NCBI GenBank assembly: GCA_021108415.1
Contig: JAIOQX010000003.1
Coordinates: forward strand, 310,001 to 374,000
Reading direction: 5' to 3'
Source: Acholeplasmataceae bacterium
GTDB taxonomy: Bacteria > Bacillota_I > Bacilli_A > Acholeplasmatales > Acholeplasmataceae
Length of the DNA stretch: 64,000 nucleotides
The position numbers and the translations under genes were made by a program. The first letter of the stretch is position 1; the number at the start of each line of letters is the position of its first letter. Below are positions 1-10,587 of this stretch, one piece after another. The notes beneath the pieces were generated by a model. The model saw nothing but the letters and a program-made list of their open reading frames with translations, did not search any database and was not told the DNA's origin.

Positions 1-1
1 A

Positions 2-772
2 CCAAATGTAATCCAAGTTGCTGTATTTGACACAACATTCCATCAAACCATGAAAGAAGATGCTTATTTATATGCAGCACCTTATGAATGGTATAAGAAA
101 TATGGTGTTAGAAAATATGGTTTTCATGGCACTTCACATCAATTTGTAAGTCAAAGAGCTATCGAGTTACTTGATAATCCAAAAGCAAAAATTATTGTTG
201 CACATTTAGGAAATGGTGCATCACTATGTGCTGTTGATTCAGGTAAGAGTATTGATACTTCAATGGGCTTGACGCCTTTAGAAGGTATTCCAATGGGTAC
301 GCGCAGTGGTAGTATTGATCCATCTGTTTTAATGCTTATTTCTGAAAAAGAAAATAGAACTTATGCAGATGTTTTAAATGATTTAAATAAAAATAGTGGA
401 TATCTTGGTGTATCTGGTATTTCTAATGACAGTAGAGATATTGTTGATAACATGAATGAAGGTCACGTAAGAGCAACTCTAGCTTATAAGATACAAATAA
501 AGAGAATTGCAGATTTTATTGGATCATATTATGTTTATATGGGTGGATTGGATGCAATTTGCTTTACTGCAGGAATTGGCGAAAATTCAAGTGATGTTAG
601 AAGAGATGTTGTTGAAGCGGTTAAAGTTTTAGGGGTTAAATTAGATTTAAAAGAAAATGCTAAACGTGGTGAACACTTAATTTCTACTCCAGATTCAAAA
701 GTTAAAGTATTTATCATTCCAACAAATGAAGAAGTCATGATTGCTAGAGAAGTCATGAGATTAGATAAATAA
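2..772 (+). CDS. ackA: Acetate kinase, 5'-truncated by window edge
   Basis: Frame stays open upstream of the listed ATG (PNVIQVAVFDTTFHQTM...); motifs FHGTSHQFV, HLGNGASL, MGLTPLEGIPMGTRSGSIDP, FTAGIGENS. Confidence 0.97.
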   Translation, partial: PNVIQVAVFDTTFHQTMKEDAYLYAAPYEWYKKYGVRKYGFHGTSHQFVSQRAIELLDNPKAKIIVAHLGNGASLCAVDSGKSIDTSMGLTPLEGIPMGTRSGSIDPSVLMLISEKENRTYADVLNDLNKNSGYLGVSGISNDSRDIVDNMNEGHVRATLAYKIQIKRIADFIGSYYVYMGGLDAICFTAGIGENSSDVRRDVVEAVKVLGVKLDLKENAKRGEHLISTPDSKVKVFIIPTNEEVMIAREVMRLDK

Positions 773-783
773 ACATTTATTTT

Positions 784-813
784 AAGCATAAGCAATTAGC
801 TTATGCTTTTTTT
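784..813 (+). terminator. Rho-independent terminator after ackA
   Basis: AAGCATAAGC-aatta-GCTTATGCTT followed by T-run. Confidence 0.85.
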
Positions 814-867
814 ATATATTTGTTTGGAAACAGATAGAATATGATAAAATAAATAAGAGGTAAATAT

Positions 868-2232
868 ATGAACACTTTTATAAAAGAAAACGAAATAATT
901 CAAATTACAATTAGAAAAACTGGAATTAACGGAGAAGGCATTGGCTATTATAAAAAATTAGCTATTTTTGTTGATTATGCACTACCTAATGAAGTTGTTG
1001 ATGTCATGATCACAAGAGTCTATGACAATAGAGCAACTGCAAAACTAGTCAAAATCCATCAAAAGAGTGCCTTTAGGGCAACACCTTTTTGTCCTGTCTA
1101 TGAAAACTGTGGGGGATGTCAATTTCAACATATCACATATGAACAATCATTGATTGAGAAGAAACAAATGATTTTTGATAGTTTTGATCGCTACATCTCA
1201 TTTAAAGTTCCAAGAGAATTAGTTAAAGATACAATTGGAGCAGATGATCCAAAGTACTATAGAAATAAGGCAAGCTTACCTGTTCAAAATAAAAAGAGAA
1301 ATGAAATTGGGATGTATCAAGCAAACTCTCATAAGTTTATCGCTATAGATGCATGTCCAGTACAAGATAAAAATATCAATAGAATCCTAACAACTATTCT
1401 TGATTTAATGAACGTCTATAAAGTAGATGGATTTGATCCTAAATATAATAAAGGCTATATTAAAAGCCTAGTTGTTAGAGTTTCAGATGACAGTAAAGAA
1501 GCACAAGTAACTTTCATTTTATTTAATGACAGTAATTTCTTAGAAAGACTTGTTAAAAAGCTAATTGAAGTTGAACCGATGATTAAGTCTGTTTTTAAAG
1601 TCATTAGCAAGCCAAACAAGAAAAATCCATTCTTTTCAGACAAACCGATTAAACTATTTGGAAAAGATACGATTATCGCTAGATTAAATGGGTTTACTTT
1701 TGATTTAAAACCTGACGCATTCTTCCAATTAAACAGCCCACAAGCTCACAAGTTTTATACCAAGATGAAAGATTTAGCAAGACTCAAAAAACATGAAATC
1801 GCAATTGATGCATATGCAGGTGTCGCTCCTGTCAGTCATTATATCGCAAACGATTGCAAGCATGTTTATGCGATTGAACTTGATGAGAGTTCATGTTTAA
1901 GTGCAAAAAAATCATTAGCAGAAAATAGAATTGATAATGTAACTGTATTGCAAAGTGATTTTTTAAGAGCATTAAGTGGCCTAAAAGAAAAAGAGATTGA
2001 TGTGATGTTGTTTGATCCACCAAGAACTGGTTTAGGCCCAGATACAATTAAATTGATTCTTGAATTTAAACCAAAACGTATTGTTTATGGATCATGTAAT
2101 CCATCGACTTTGGCTAAAGATTTAAATGAGTTATTAAATCATTATTATCTAGAAGAAACGTCACCTATAGATATGTTTCCATATACATCATTAGTTGAAT
2201 CTGTTAGTTTATTGGTTTTAAAAACAAAATAA
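868..2232 (+). CDS. rlmD: 23S rRNA (uracil-5-)-methyltransferase, RumA/RlmD family
   Basis: TRAM-like N-terminus, CPVYENCGGCQFQHI Fe-S cluster motif, FDPPRTGLG and VYGSCNPSTLAKDL motifs. Confidence 0.93.
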   Translation: MNTFIKENEIIQITIRKTGINGEGIGYYKKLAIFVDYALPNEVVDVMITRVYDNRATAKLVKIHQKSAFRATPFCPVYENCGGCQFQHITYEQSLIEKKQMIFDSFDRYISFKVPRELVKDTIGADDPKYYRNKASLPVQNKKRNEIGMYQANSHKFIAIDACPVQDKNINRILTTILDLMNVYKVDGFDPKYNKGYIKSLVVRVSDDSKEAQVTFILFNDSNFLERLVKKLIEVEPMIKSVFKVISKPNKKNPFFSDKPIKLFGKDTIIARLNGFTFDLKPDAFFQLNSPQAHKFYTKMKDLARLKKHEIAIDAYAGVAPVSHYIANDCKHVYAIELDESSCLSAKKSLAENRIDNVTVLQSDFLRALSGLKEKEIDVMLFDPPRTGLGPDTIKLILEFKPKRIVYGSCNPSTLAKDLNELLNHYYLEETSPIDMFPYTSLVESVSLLVLKTK

Positions 2233-2233
2233 T

Positions 2234-2258
2234 AAAAGTGCAAATTTGCACTTTTTTA
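2234..2258 (+). terminator. Rho-independent terminator
   Basis: AAAAGTGCAAATTTGCACTTTTTT. Confidence 0.8.
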
Positions 2259-2438
2259 TATTGATTTGCAAGTTATTACGAATAAATTAAAAAAAGATTT
2301 AGAGTGAATTTAAAAATAAATAGTCCATCTGTTTTAAGATTCGAAGAAGCATCTATTTTTGTTATTAGAAAACAAAATAAATAGAACATATGTTTTGTAT
2401 TAATGATTTTCTTATGATATATTGAACAAGGTGATTAT

Positions 2439-3473
2439 ATGAAAAAAATGAGTTTTGGCATGATGACTTTCCTAGAAACTGGATTGAACAGTGAAGGGTT
2501 TGTAACAAATCATGAAACAAGAATTAAGCAATGTTTAGAAGAAGTTAAATTAGCAGATGATATTGGATTAGATTATTATGGTATAGGTGAGCATCATCGA
2601 GCAGATTATGCCGCTACAAGTCCAGAAATCATTCTAGCATCAGCAGCTGCAATGACTAAACAAATTCATCTTGGATCAGCTGTTACTGTTTTATCTTCTA
2701 GTGATCCTGTGAGAGTTTATGAATCGTATGCAACCCTTGATTTAATTTCTGATGGTAGAGCAGAGATCATTGCGGGTAGAGGGTCATTTACAGAATCATT
2801 TGAATTGTTTGGCTACGATTTAAAAGATTATGATCAATTGTATAGTGAAAAGTTAAATCTTTTACTAAAAATAAGAGATGAAAAAAATCTAACATGGAAT
2901 GGTAAATTAACTACATCATTAAACAATAAAACAATTTATCCAAGAGCAAAGTCAAATTTAAAAATTTCTGTTGCGGTTGGTGGATCCTATCAATCTGTCT
3001 TAAGAGCTGCAAATTTAGGACTACCGATAGTGTTTGCAATTATTGGAGGTAACCCACTCAATTTTAAACCATTAATTGATTTATATAAGAAGACTTATTT
3101 AGAAAAAGGGTTTAGTGAAGAGGATATGGAAATTGCTGTTGCTGTTCATGGATTGATAAGTGAAGATAAAGACATTTTAGAAAAATATTATCCATCTCAT
3201 CATGCGCAATTTTCACAAATTGCTAGTGAACGCGGATGGCCTGAATATACAAAAGAAAGCTATAAAGCTAACATGAAACGTGGACCTTTTTATGTAGGGC
3301 CAACAAAAGAGGTGACAAACCGACTTATAAATCTAATTGAAGGATTAGGATTTAACCGTTTACTATTTCATACACCAGGCTCTTATATGCCACATGAGAT
3401 GACAATGGAAAGTATTCGATTATACGGAGAAGCAGTAGTGCCAAAAATAAAATCAGTTCTACAAAAACAATAA
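2439..3473 (+). CDS. LLM-class (luciferase-like) flavin-dependent oxidoreductase
   Basis: GLDYYGIGEHHRADYAATSPEIILASAAAMTKQIHLGSAVTVLSSSDPVRVYE pattern. Confidence 0.9.
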   Translation: MKKMSFGMMTFLETGLNSEGFVTNHETRIKQCLEEVKLADDIGLDYYGIGEHHRADYAATSPEIILASAAAMTKQIHLGSAVTVLSSSDPVRVYESYATLDLISDGRAEIIAGRGSFTESFELFGYDLKDYDQLYSEKLNLLLKIRDEKNLTWNGKLTTSLNNKTIYPRAKSNLKISVAVGGSYQSVLRAANLGLPIVFAIIGGNPLNFKPLIDLYKKTYLEKGFSEEDMEIAVAVHGLISEDKDILEKYYPSHHAQFSQIASERGWPEYTKESYKANMKRGPFYVGPTKEVTNRLINLIEGLGFNRLLFHTPGSYMPHEMTMESIRLYGEAVVPKIKSVLQKQ

Positions 3474-3507
3474 AAATAAAACCTTATTATTGTAGTTGTT
3501 TTAAAAT

Positions 3508-3530
3508 GACCCTAAATTTAGGGTCTTTAT
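3508..3530 (+). terminator. Rho-independent terminator
   Basis: GACCCTAAATTTAGGGTCtttatt. Confidence 0.65.
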
Positions 3531-3637
3531 TATTTAAGAATGAAATCAAGTTAAAAAAATGCAAAAGAAATAAGAGAATCAATTATTTAAGCATTTAAGT
3601 GTTATAATAAAAGAAAACAAAAAAAGGACTATTATAT

Positions 3638-4246
3638 ATGAGTGAATTAGAAAAAATGTTAAAAGGCATGCTTTATCAAGCAGGAGATAAGACTTTAACT
3701 TTAATGCGAGAAAAAGCAAGCAATTTATGTTATGATTATAATCATTTAAGACCAACTGAATATCAAAAAAAACAAGATATCTTAAAACAATTGTTAGGTT
3801 CTATGGGGACTGATGTACATATCAATCAACCATTTTTGGTAGATTACGGATGCCATATATTTATTGGAGATCATTTTTTTGCGAATTATAACTTTACAGT
3901 TCTTGATATTGGAACAGTAACAATTGGAAATCATGTCATGATTGGGCCTAATGTAGGTTTAATGACAGCAGGGCATCCTTTAGATAGTGAAATTAGAAAT
4001 GAGCTTCATGAGTTTGGATACGATATCACCATTAAAGATGATGTGTGGATAGGCGCTAATGTCATCATCAATCCAGGTGTTACGGTTGGTAAAGGTGTCG
4101 TTATTGGATCTGGATCTGTAGTGACTAAAGATCTAAGTGATCATATGCTATGCTACGGCAAACCTTGTAAAGAGATTAGAAAAATCACTGATCAAGATAA
4201 ACTTATATGGGAAAAAGAAAAACAAAAATCACTTAAGCACTCATAA
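3638..4246 (+). CDS. Sugar O-acetyltransferase (maltose/galactoside acetyltransferase-like, left-handed beta helix)
   Basis: HINQPFLVDYGCHIFIGDHFFANYNFTVLDIG...DDVWIGANVIINPGVTVGKGVVIGSGSVVTKD hexapeptide repeats. Confidence 0.93.
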   Translation: MSELEKMLKGMLYQAGDKTLTLMREKASNLCYDYNHLRPTEYQKKQDILKQLLGSMGTDVHINQPFLVDYGCHIFIGDHFFANYNFTVLDIGTVTIGNHVMIGPNVGLMTAGHPLDSEIRNELHEFGYDITIKDDVWIGANVIINPGVTVGKGVVIGSGSVVTKDLSDHMLCYGKPCKEIRKITDQDKLIWEKEKQKSLKHS

Positions 4247-4261
4247 AAAGGAGATTCTTAG

Positions 4262-4609
4262 ATGACTAAAATCATTCATATACTTAAATACTATATGATA
4301 TTTATAGCGATGTTTTTTATCATCGCTGCATTTGATGTATTTGGCTCTACTGAAGTAAATACTATCAATCAAATTTTAGGGTTTTTATTAAGTGTACTAC
4401 CTGGAGTTCTTTTGGGAGTTGCTGTTATAGTTTTTTGGCAAAAACATCAAATTTTATCTTATTTAATAGCTGCTTTAGCAACTCTATTTTTTATTGTTTT
4501 TCAAATGTATCATGTAGTTGATTCAATAACTATCATCTTAATTATATGGGTACCAATGATGATTTTTAGTATATTATTGTTTATAAATTTTAAAAAAAAT
4601 AAGAATTAA
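4262..4609 (+). CDS. Small hypothetical membrane protein
   Basis: 115 aa, several hydrophobic segments, in tight operon. Confidence 0.6.
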   Translation: MTKIIHILKYYMIFIAMFFIIAAFDVFGSTEVNTINQILGFLLSVLPGVLLGVAVIVFWQKHQILSYLIAALATLFFIVFQMYHVVDSITIILIIWVPMMIFSILLFINFKKNKN

Positions 4610-4624
4610 AAAGGGGATAGAGAA

Positions 4625-5341
4625 ATGATTTATACATTGATCGCTGCATTTTTATTGTTATGGGGGTTGTTTATTTTTAAAGTTGTTACAGATAAACGAC
4701 TAGAGGGATTTTTTTATAAGGGCTTTTCAAGTTTCTTATTTGTTTCAATTGCTGTATATGGGGCATATCACTTTTTGATTCAACCCAATGTTGCTTCATT
4801 TAATATGGTCATGCTAACCAAGTATTTCACCTTGATTTTATTTATTATTCTAGGTTTAGTTGCAGGATTAATTGGAGATTTATTTTTGGAAGTTCAGTAT
4901 TTTTATGATAAGAAAAAATATTACACGATTCATCAAGGTATGATTATCTTTTTAATCGGACATGTACTTTATATTATTGGACTCATTTCATTTGTTAAAT
5001 TTAATATAGCTGCCCTTGTTATTGGATTAGTGATGACAATTGTTGTATATGTTGGCGGAAAAATCATGAAACTTCAAATGGGAAAATTAGCTCCTATGAC
5101 ATACTTATATACATTTGTAATCTTTACAATGGTTGGATTTGCAATTATACAAGCTAGTGAACTATCATTTAACCTTTATTCTATATACTTTATGGTAGGT
5201 GCAATTTTATTTGGTCTATCAGATTTATTACTTGCACCAATCTATTTTAAGGATGAAAAATCAAAATTCTTTGTGGTTTCAAATCTTGCTACATATTATC
5301 TAGGACAATTATTAATCGCTCTATCTATATTTTTCTTATAA
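4625..5341 (+). CDS. YhhN/lysoplasmalogenase-like membrane protein
   Basis: Polytopic; GLVAGLIGDLFLE...IFLIGHVLYIIGLI resembles YhhN family. Confidence 0.55.
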   Translation: MIYTLIAAFLLLWGLFIFKVVTDKRLEGFFYKGFSSFLFVSIAVYGAYHFLIQPNVASFNMVMLTKYFTLILFIILGLVAGLIGDLFLEVQYFYDKKKYYTIHQGMIIFLIGHVLYIIGLISFVKFNIAALVIGLVMTIVVYVGGKIMKLQMGKLAPMTYLYTFVIFTMVGFAIIQASELSFNLYSIYFMVGAILFGLSDLLLAPIYFKDEKSKFFVVSNLATYYLGQLLIALSIFFL

Positions 5342-5360
5342 GAATAAAGGGGGACTTTAT

Positions 5361-6242
5361 ATGATTAAGAAAGCACTAAGTTTTATATTAGTTGTATGTG
5401 CATTAATAAGCATTATTTCAATTGATACAAAAGCGGATATAGGTCCAAAAGCAACCGCTGATATTACGATAGTAGGTGTTGATGAGCCTTACTATTTTGA
5501 TCTATTAATATATAAAAATTACGATGTAGAACCTATTCCAGATACTGAAGCACAAGACATTATAGAATGGGAGTACTATGATGATACATATCCGCTTGAT
5601 GCACTCAATGGCTATCAAGATAGCCAAGGATATGCATCAAGAACTCTATATAGTGGCCCTCCTGGTTCCACTTCAAGAGTTGAAGGTATGTCAGATACAT
5701 ATAGAGCTGGCTATTTTTCTGCTCCAAAAGTATTTAAGATCGTTATCGTTATTGATGATGATATCATCATCACCTCTAAAATCATCGATAGAAAGCTTTT
5801 TACGTCTACAATGACTTATGACTTAACTGGAGTTGATTTAAGCTTTAGCCAAGAGAATGTAGGTGTTGTGAGTGAAACTATACCTTACGGGCATTTCTCT
5901 TTAACACTTATAATCAGAGTAATCATCACTATAGCAGCTGAACTTTTAGTTTTATATATGTTTAGATATAGACAAAAATCAAGTTTCTATAGAACTGGAC
6001 TAACTAATCTAGTCACACAAACAACTCTAACTTTATTCATGACATTAGCATTTTATTTTTGGGGTTCATTTTTTGGATTACTTGGTGTATTAATATTTGG
6101 TGAAATGATTGTATTCATCGCAGAAATTGTTTTATATAGATATATACTTACTGAACAAAGTAAATCTAGGGCGATGCTTTATGGATTTGTTGCAAATCTT
6201 GTTACCCTTATATTAACAGTATTCACATTAGGATTCATCTAA
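5361..6242 (+). CDS. Hypothetical secreted/membrane protein with N-terminal signal and C-terminal TM helices
   Basis: Signal-like N-terminus, DIGPKATADITIVG segment, about 4 C-terminal hydrophobic helices. Confidence 0.5.
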   Translation: MIKKALSFILVVCALISIISIDTKADIGPKATADITIVGVDEPYYFDLLIYKNYDVEPIPDTEAQDIIEWEYYDDTYPLDALNGYQDSQGYASRTLYSGPPGSTSRVEGMSDTYRAGYFSAPKVFKIVIVIDDDIIITSKIIDRKLFTSTMTYDLTGVDLSFSQENVGVVSETIPYGHFSLTLIIRVIITIAAELLVLYMFRYRQKSSFYRTGLTNLVTQTTLTLFMTLAFYFWGSFFGLLGVLIFGEMIVFIAEIVLYRYILTEQSKSRAMLYGFVANLVTLILTVFTLGFI

Positions 6243-6308
6243 ACATCCAAGCGTTTATCTCATATCATAGATTAAGATTTGATATGATGAAATAAAGGAA
6301 GTGATGAT

Positions 6309-6707
6309 ATGCAAAAAGAAGTTAAAGATTATATCCATCAACTAGATCCATCAAGAGTTGATGATATTAAAAAACTTATTGAGATAGGTACAGCAGTTAC
6401 AAAAAAAGAACCCATCATGTGGGGCTCTATGGTTGGTTTTGGAAAAATTCATTATAAATACGTGTCTAAAAGAGAAGGAGACACTTTTGAATTTGGACTT
6501 GCAAGCAGAAAAAAAGCAATCACCCTATATCTTGGTTGGGACGTTAATCAGTATGAGGGCTTAAAAAAGCTGGGTAAACATAAGACAGGTGTTGGCTGTT
6601 TATATATCGATAAACTTGCAGATGTTGATTTAAACATCTTAATCGATATGATTAAAGAATCCGTTAAGTCTTTAAAAACAAATCCAATCATCACAGATAT
6701 TCAATAA
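6309..6707 (+). CDS. DUF1801-family protein
   Basis: KDYIHQLDPSRVDDIKKLI...MWGSMVGFGKIHYKY...CLYIDKLADVDLNILIDMI pattern. Confidence 0.65.
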   Translation: MQKEVKDYIHQLDPSRVDDIKKLIEIGTAVTKKEPIMWGSMVGFGKIHYKYVSKREGDTFEFGLASRKKAITLYLGWDVNQYEGLKKLGKHKTGVGCLYIDKLADVDLNILIDMIKESVKSLKTNPIITDIQ

Positions 6708-6713
6708 AAAATA

Positions 6714-6741
6714 AGGTGAATCCAACAGGATTCACCTTTTC
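6714..6741. terminator. Bidirectional terminator between convergent genes
   Basis: AGGTGAATCC-aaca-GGATTCACCTTTT. Confidence 0.8.
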
Positions 6742-6749
6742 ATTATTTA

Positions 6750-7715
6750 TTATCTCAAGCCTTTATCATAAGGAATACCTTCAGCTTTTGGAGCTCTTGA
6801 TTTTTGAGATGTAAAGACCAAGACAACTAGTGTTGCAAAATAAGGTAGTATCTTATAATAAGTTGAATCAATACCAAGATCTTTTAAGAATGGAATTAAT
6901 GGAATTGAATAAGCAAGTGTTGATAAGAATGCAAAGAACAATGCGGCAAACATAATTTTAATTGGTTGCCATTGCCCAAAGATCATTACCGCGAGTGCCA
7001 AGAATCCAAATCCAGCAACACCAGTGTGACCACTAACGTTAGATGTTAAGACACCAACTGAATAGAAGTAACCACCAATACCACCTAATAGACCTGATAG
7101 ACCAACACCAAAGTATCTCATTTTAGACACATTGATCCCAACAGAATCAGCTGCATGTGGATGTTCACCACAAGCTCTTAGTCTTAATCCAAATTTTGTC
7201 TTATATAATAAAATAGTAGATATAATCAAAAATAAGAATCCGATATAGACGGTTAAATAAGTATTTTGGAAAAATAGGTCACCAATAACTGGAATTTTTG
7301 ATAATAAAGGAACTTCTCTAATATATAAATTGATATCTGTTGTGATACCATCTGAGTTAAAACTCATCTTAGAAAACAACAAGACTGCTGCAGGAACCAA
7401 CATATTCATCGCAGTCCCTGAAATTACTTGGTTTGCTTTCATATTAACAGCTGCATATGCTAATAACATTGAAAATATAATACCAGCAATACCAGCAATA
7501 ATCATACCTAAAAGTAGTAAGAACTGTGGATTTGTACTAGAGTCTTGAATATTTAGAATAAATAATGCGCCAAAGAATGCACCAAATAGCATAATCCCTT
7601 CTAAAGCGATATTGACAACACCACTGCGTTCACTAAACATCCCGCCTAATGCAACAAGGAGTAAAGGTATAGCAACTGGAAGCATGTTTTGAATTAAATA
7701 ATAGATAACATCCAT
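6750..7715 (-). CDS. ABC transporter permease, nucleoside/BMP-type importer (NupQ/YufQ-like)
   Basis: ALGGMFSERSGVVNIALEGIMLFGAFFGA; LGLRLRACGEHPHAADSVGINV. Confidence 0.93.
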   Translation of the reverse strand: MDVIYYLIQNMLPVAIPLLLVALGGMFSERSGVVNIALEGIMLFGAFFGALFILNIQDSSTNPQFLLLLGMIIAGIAGIIFSMLLAYAAVNMKANQVISGTAMNMLVPAAVLLFSKMSFNSDGITTDINLYIREVPLLSKIPVIGDLFFQNTYLTVYIGFLFLIISTILLYKTKFGLRLRACGEHPHAADSVGINVSKMRYFGVGLSGLLGGIGGYFYSVGVLTSNVSGHTGVAGFGFLALAVMIFGQWQPIKIMFAALFFAFLSTLAYSIPLIPFLKDLGIDSTYYKILPYFATLVVLVFTSQKSRAPKAEGIPYDKGLR

Positions 7716-7716
7716 G

Positions 7717-8880
7717 TTAACTTACCTCCTTTGAATCAGTTTGTTCAATTAACTCTTCATCTTTTTTCTTTTTCTTCTTTCCTAAATTCTTAAAGAATTT
7801 AGCAATCACACCACTCATGATAAGAGAGAATGCAGAGAAATAGATAATTACAGATATTACAACATCAATAATTTCTGGCTTATAGCCAAATAGACTTGCT
7901 GACGTTCCACCTCTTTGAATATGAGAGATAAAGAATGCAGAAAATACAATTCCAACTGGATTTGAGTTTCCTAATAAGGCAACTGCAATCCCGTTAAATC
8001 CGTTAATCGCAATAATATTAACAGGTTCATAGGTCATCGAACTACCAGAAATTACAGAAGGTGCTAGAATTGCAAACGCACCACCAAGACCTGCTAAACC
8101 ACCAGCAATAATCATTGTTAATACAGTGTTTCTCTTATAGTTAATACCAGCATATTGAGAGGCATGCTTGTTATGTCCAGTTGCGATAAGTTCATATCCA
8201 AATGTTGTTTTATGAAGTACAACATATAAAACAACAGCAATTGTAACAGCAATTAAAATTGATATATTAGCGCTTGAGTTTTGAATATTTAGCGATGTTA
8301 ATTGAATAGATTCTGGTAAGTATTTAGTTCTAGATAATGAAGATACATACATCTTTGAGTTTCCAGTAATCCACATATCTACTAAAAACATACCAATATA
8401 GTTTAACATGATAGAGGTAATAACCTCATTTACGTTAAAGAAAGCTTTTAATAGACCAGGGATAAAGCCCATGATCATCCCACCAAGAAGACCAGCTAAT
8501 ATCGCAACGATCCAATGAATAGAACTAGGCATATCAATCATAAAACCTACATATAATGCAAAGAACATACCCATTGTGTATTGTCCAGATGCACCAATGT
8601 TGAATAATCCCATTTTAAATGCAAATCCAACTGCTAAACCTGTCATTAAGATTGGTGTTGCAAAATAGATAACATCTCCCATTTTGCCAAATCCACCAAA
8701 TAAGATTTTACTAAATCCACCAAAAGTGTTTTCAGGTGAAGCGATAAATAAAACAATAAGTCCAAAAATAAGTCCAAATGCGATAGCTAATAGAGTTGCA
8801 AAGAATGAAGAAGACCCTTTGGTTTTAGTCAATCCTTTAAGTTTTGCCCAGAGATTGGCAAATGAAAAGTTTTTAATCAT
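7717..8880 (-). CDS. ABC transporter permease, nucleoside/BMP-type importer (NupP/YufP-like)
   Basis: MGLFNIGASGQYTMGMF; FGYELIATGHNKHASQYAGINYKRN; GFNGIAVALLGNSNPVGI. Confidence 0.93.
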   Translation of the reverse strand: MIKNFSFANLWAKLKGLTKTKGSSSFFATLLAIAFGLIFGLIVLFIASPENTFGGFSKILFGGFGKMGDVIYFATPILMTGLAVGFAFKMGLFNIGASGQYTMGMFFALYVGFMIDMPSSIHWIVAILAGLLGGMIMGFIPGLLKAFFNVNEVITSIMLNYIGMFLVDMWITGNSKMYVSSLSRTKYLPESIQLTSLNIQNSSANISILIAVTIAVVLYVVLHKTTFGYELIATGHNKHASQYAGINYKRNTVLTMIIAGGLAGLGGAFAILAPSVISGSSMTYEPVNIIAINGFNGIAVALLGNSNPVGIVFSAFFISHIQRGGTSASLFGYKPEIIDVVISVIIYFSAFSLIMSGVIAKFFKNLGKKKKKKDEELIEQTDSKEVS

Positions 8881-10423
8881 GTGCTACCTCCTTTTTCTTA
8901 TCACGTTTAGAACCAGCCATATAAAGACCTAATTCTTCAACAGATACTTTCTTAGGATCAAGTTCACCAACAATCTCACCTTCATACATCACTAATATAC
9001 GATCAGCTAAGTTCATGACTTCATCTAATTCAAGTGACATTAAAAGAACTGCTCGACCATCATCTCTAGCGAGAACGATTTGTTTATGAATAAACTCGAT
9101 TGCACCAACATCTAAACCTCTAGTTGGTTGTACAGAGACTAATAAGTCACAAGTCTTTTCTAATTCACGTGCAATAATCGCTTTTTGTTGATTACCACCT
9201 GACATGGCTCTTGTTGGCGTAATTGCGCCTTGTCCAGAGCGTACATCATATTTTTCAATGAGTCTTTCAGCGTAAGATCTGATATTGGCAAATTTTAAAA
9301 ATCCCTTGTTAGAAAACTCTGGTTGCCAATATCTTTGAAGGACCATATTTTTTTCTAATGAGTAATCTAAAACCAAACCATATTTATGTCTATCTTCTGG
9401 AATGTGACTAATTCCTTTTTTAGAACGATCTCTAATTGTAGTTTTTGTAATATCTTCACCATTTAAGAAAATAGTACCTTCACTTGGTTTTTCTAAACCT
9501 GTAATGATATAGACAACTTCACTTTGACCATTGCCTTCAATACCAGCAAGACATACAACTTCACCAGCTCTTACATCAAAAGAAACATTTTTAACTGAAT
9601 GAAGATCTGAAGTTTTAGATTTTGCACTAATGTTTCTAACTGAAAGAACTACATCTTTTGGTTTAGCTTTTTCTTTATCAATGGTAAAGTTTACATCACG
9701 ACCCACCATCATCTTAGATAGTTTTTTCTTAGTCGTGTTTTTAATCTCTACAGTACCTTTATATTTACCTTTTTGAAGAACAGTACATCGATCAGCTACT
9801 GCCATAATCTCATTTAACTTATGTGTAATAAATAAAATAGATTTACCTTCTTTGGCAAACTCTCTCATAATATCCATTAACTCTTCAATCTCTTGAGGCG
9901 TAAGGACAGCAGTAGGTTCGTCAAAAATTAAGATTTCATTATTTCTATAAAGCATTTTTAAAATTTCAACTCTTTGTTGCATCCCAACTGATATTTTTTC
10001 AATTAACGCATCAGGATCAACTTGCAGCCCATATTGTTCAGATAAATCAATGACTCTTTGTCTAGCATCTTTTTCTTGTAAAAAACCATATTTATTAGGT
10101 TCAACACCCAATATAATATTTTCTAATACAGTAAAGATTTCCACTAATTTGAAATGTTGATGAACCATACCAATACCCAATGCATTAGCATCATTTGGAT
10201 TGTTGATTTCAACTTTTTCTCCATTCTTTCTGATTTCACCTTTTTCTGGTTGATATAAACCAAAAAGAACGCTCATCAGAGTTGATTTACCTGCACCGTT
10301 TTCTCCAAGTAGTGCATGTATCTCACCTTTTTTAAGCTGTAGTGTAATGTCATCATTTGCCACAATACCTGGGAATTCTTTTCTGATATTTAGCATTTCA
10401 ATGATGTAATTTTCCATATGCAT
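8873..10423 (-). CDS. ABC transporter ATP-binding protein with two ATPase domains (NupO/YufO-like)
   Basis: GENGAGKSTLMSVLFGLY Walker A; IPEDRHKYGLVLDYSLEKNMVL; SGGNQQKAIIAREL. Confidence 0.95.
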   Translation of the reverse strand: MHMENYIIEMLNIRKEFPGIVANDDITLQLKKGEIHALLGENGAGKSTLMSVLFGLYQPEKGEIRKNGEKVEINNPNDANALGIGMVHQHFKLVEIFTVLENIILGVEPNKYGFLQEKDARQRVIDLSEQYGLQVDPDALIEKISVGMQQRVEILKMLYRNNEILIFDEPTAVLTPQEIEELMDIMREFAKEGKSILFITHKLNEIMAVADRCTVLQKGKYKGTVEIKNTTKKKLSKMMVGRDVNFTIDKEKAKPKDVVLSVRNISAKSKTSDLHSVKNVSFDVRAGEVVCLAGIEGNGQSEVVYIITGLEKPSEGTIFLNGEDITKTTIRDRSKKGISHIPEDRHKYGLVLDYSLEKNMVLQRYWQPEFSNKGFLKFANIRSYAERLIEKYDVRSGQGAITPTRAMSGGNQQKAIIARELEKTCDLLVSVQPTRGLDVGAIEFIHKQIVLARDDGRAVLLMSLELDEVMNLADRILVMYEGEIVGELDPKKVSVEELGLYMAGSKRDKKKEVAHD

Positions 10424-10520
10424 ATCACCGCCATCTTCTATATATATAAATATTTTATCATAGATAAGCTAAATATTTATATATAAATATAAATAATTTT
10501 GATATAAGAAAATTTATAAA

Positions 10521-10553
10521 AAAAGGAGGAAATGGTAAATACCATTTCCTCTT
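10521..10553 (-). terminator. Intra-operon hairpin/attenuator downstream of the BMP lipoprotein gene
   Basis: AGGAAATGGTA/TACCATTTCCT stem between the lipoprotein and transporter genes. Confidence 0.6.
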
Positions 10554-10587
10554 AAAACTTTAATATATTATTAAATGTTTTTTAAAC

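Noticed and set aside
535-795. Minus-strand ORF of 86 aa inside ackA
   Set aside because: Antisense to a strongly supported conserved gene; low-complexity composition; no RBS. The same reasoning applies to most listed antisense ORFs (e.g. 1455-1643, 15152-15646, 22782-23003, 54813-55148).
5578-5814. 78-aa ORF nested in 5361-6242
   Set aside because: Alternative frame of a longer, better supported CDS.
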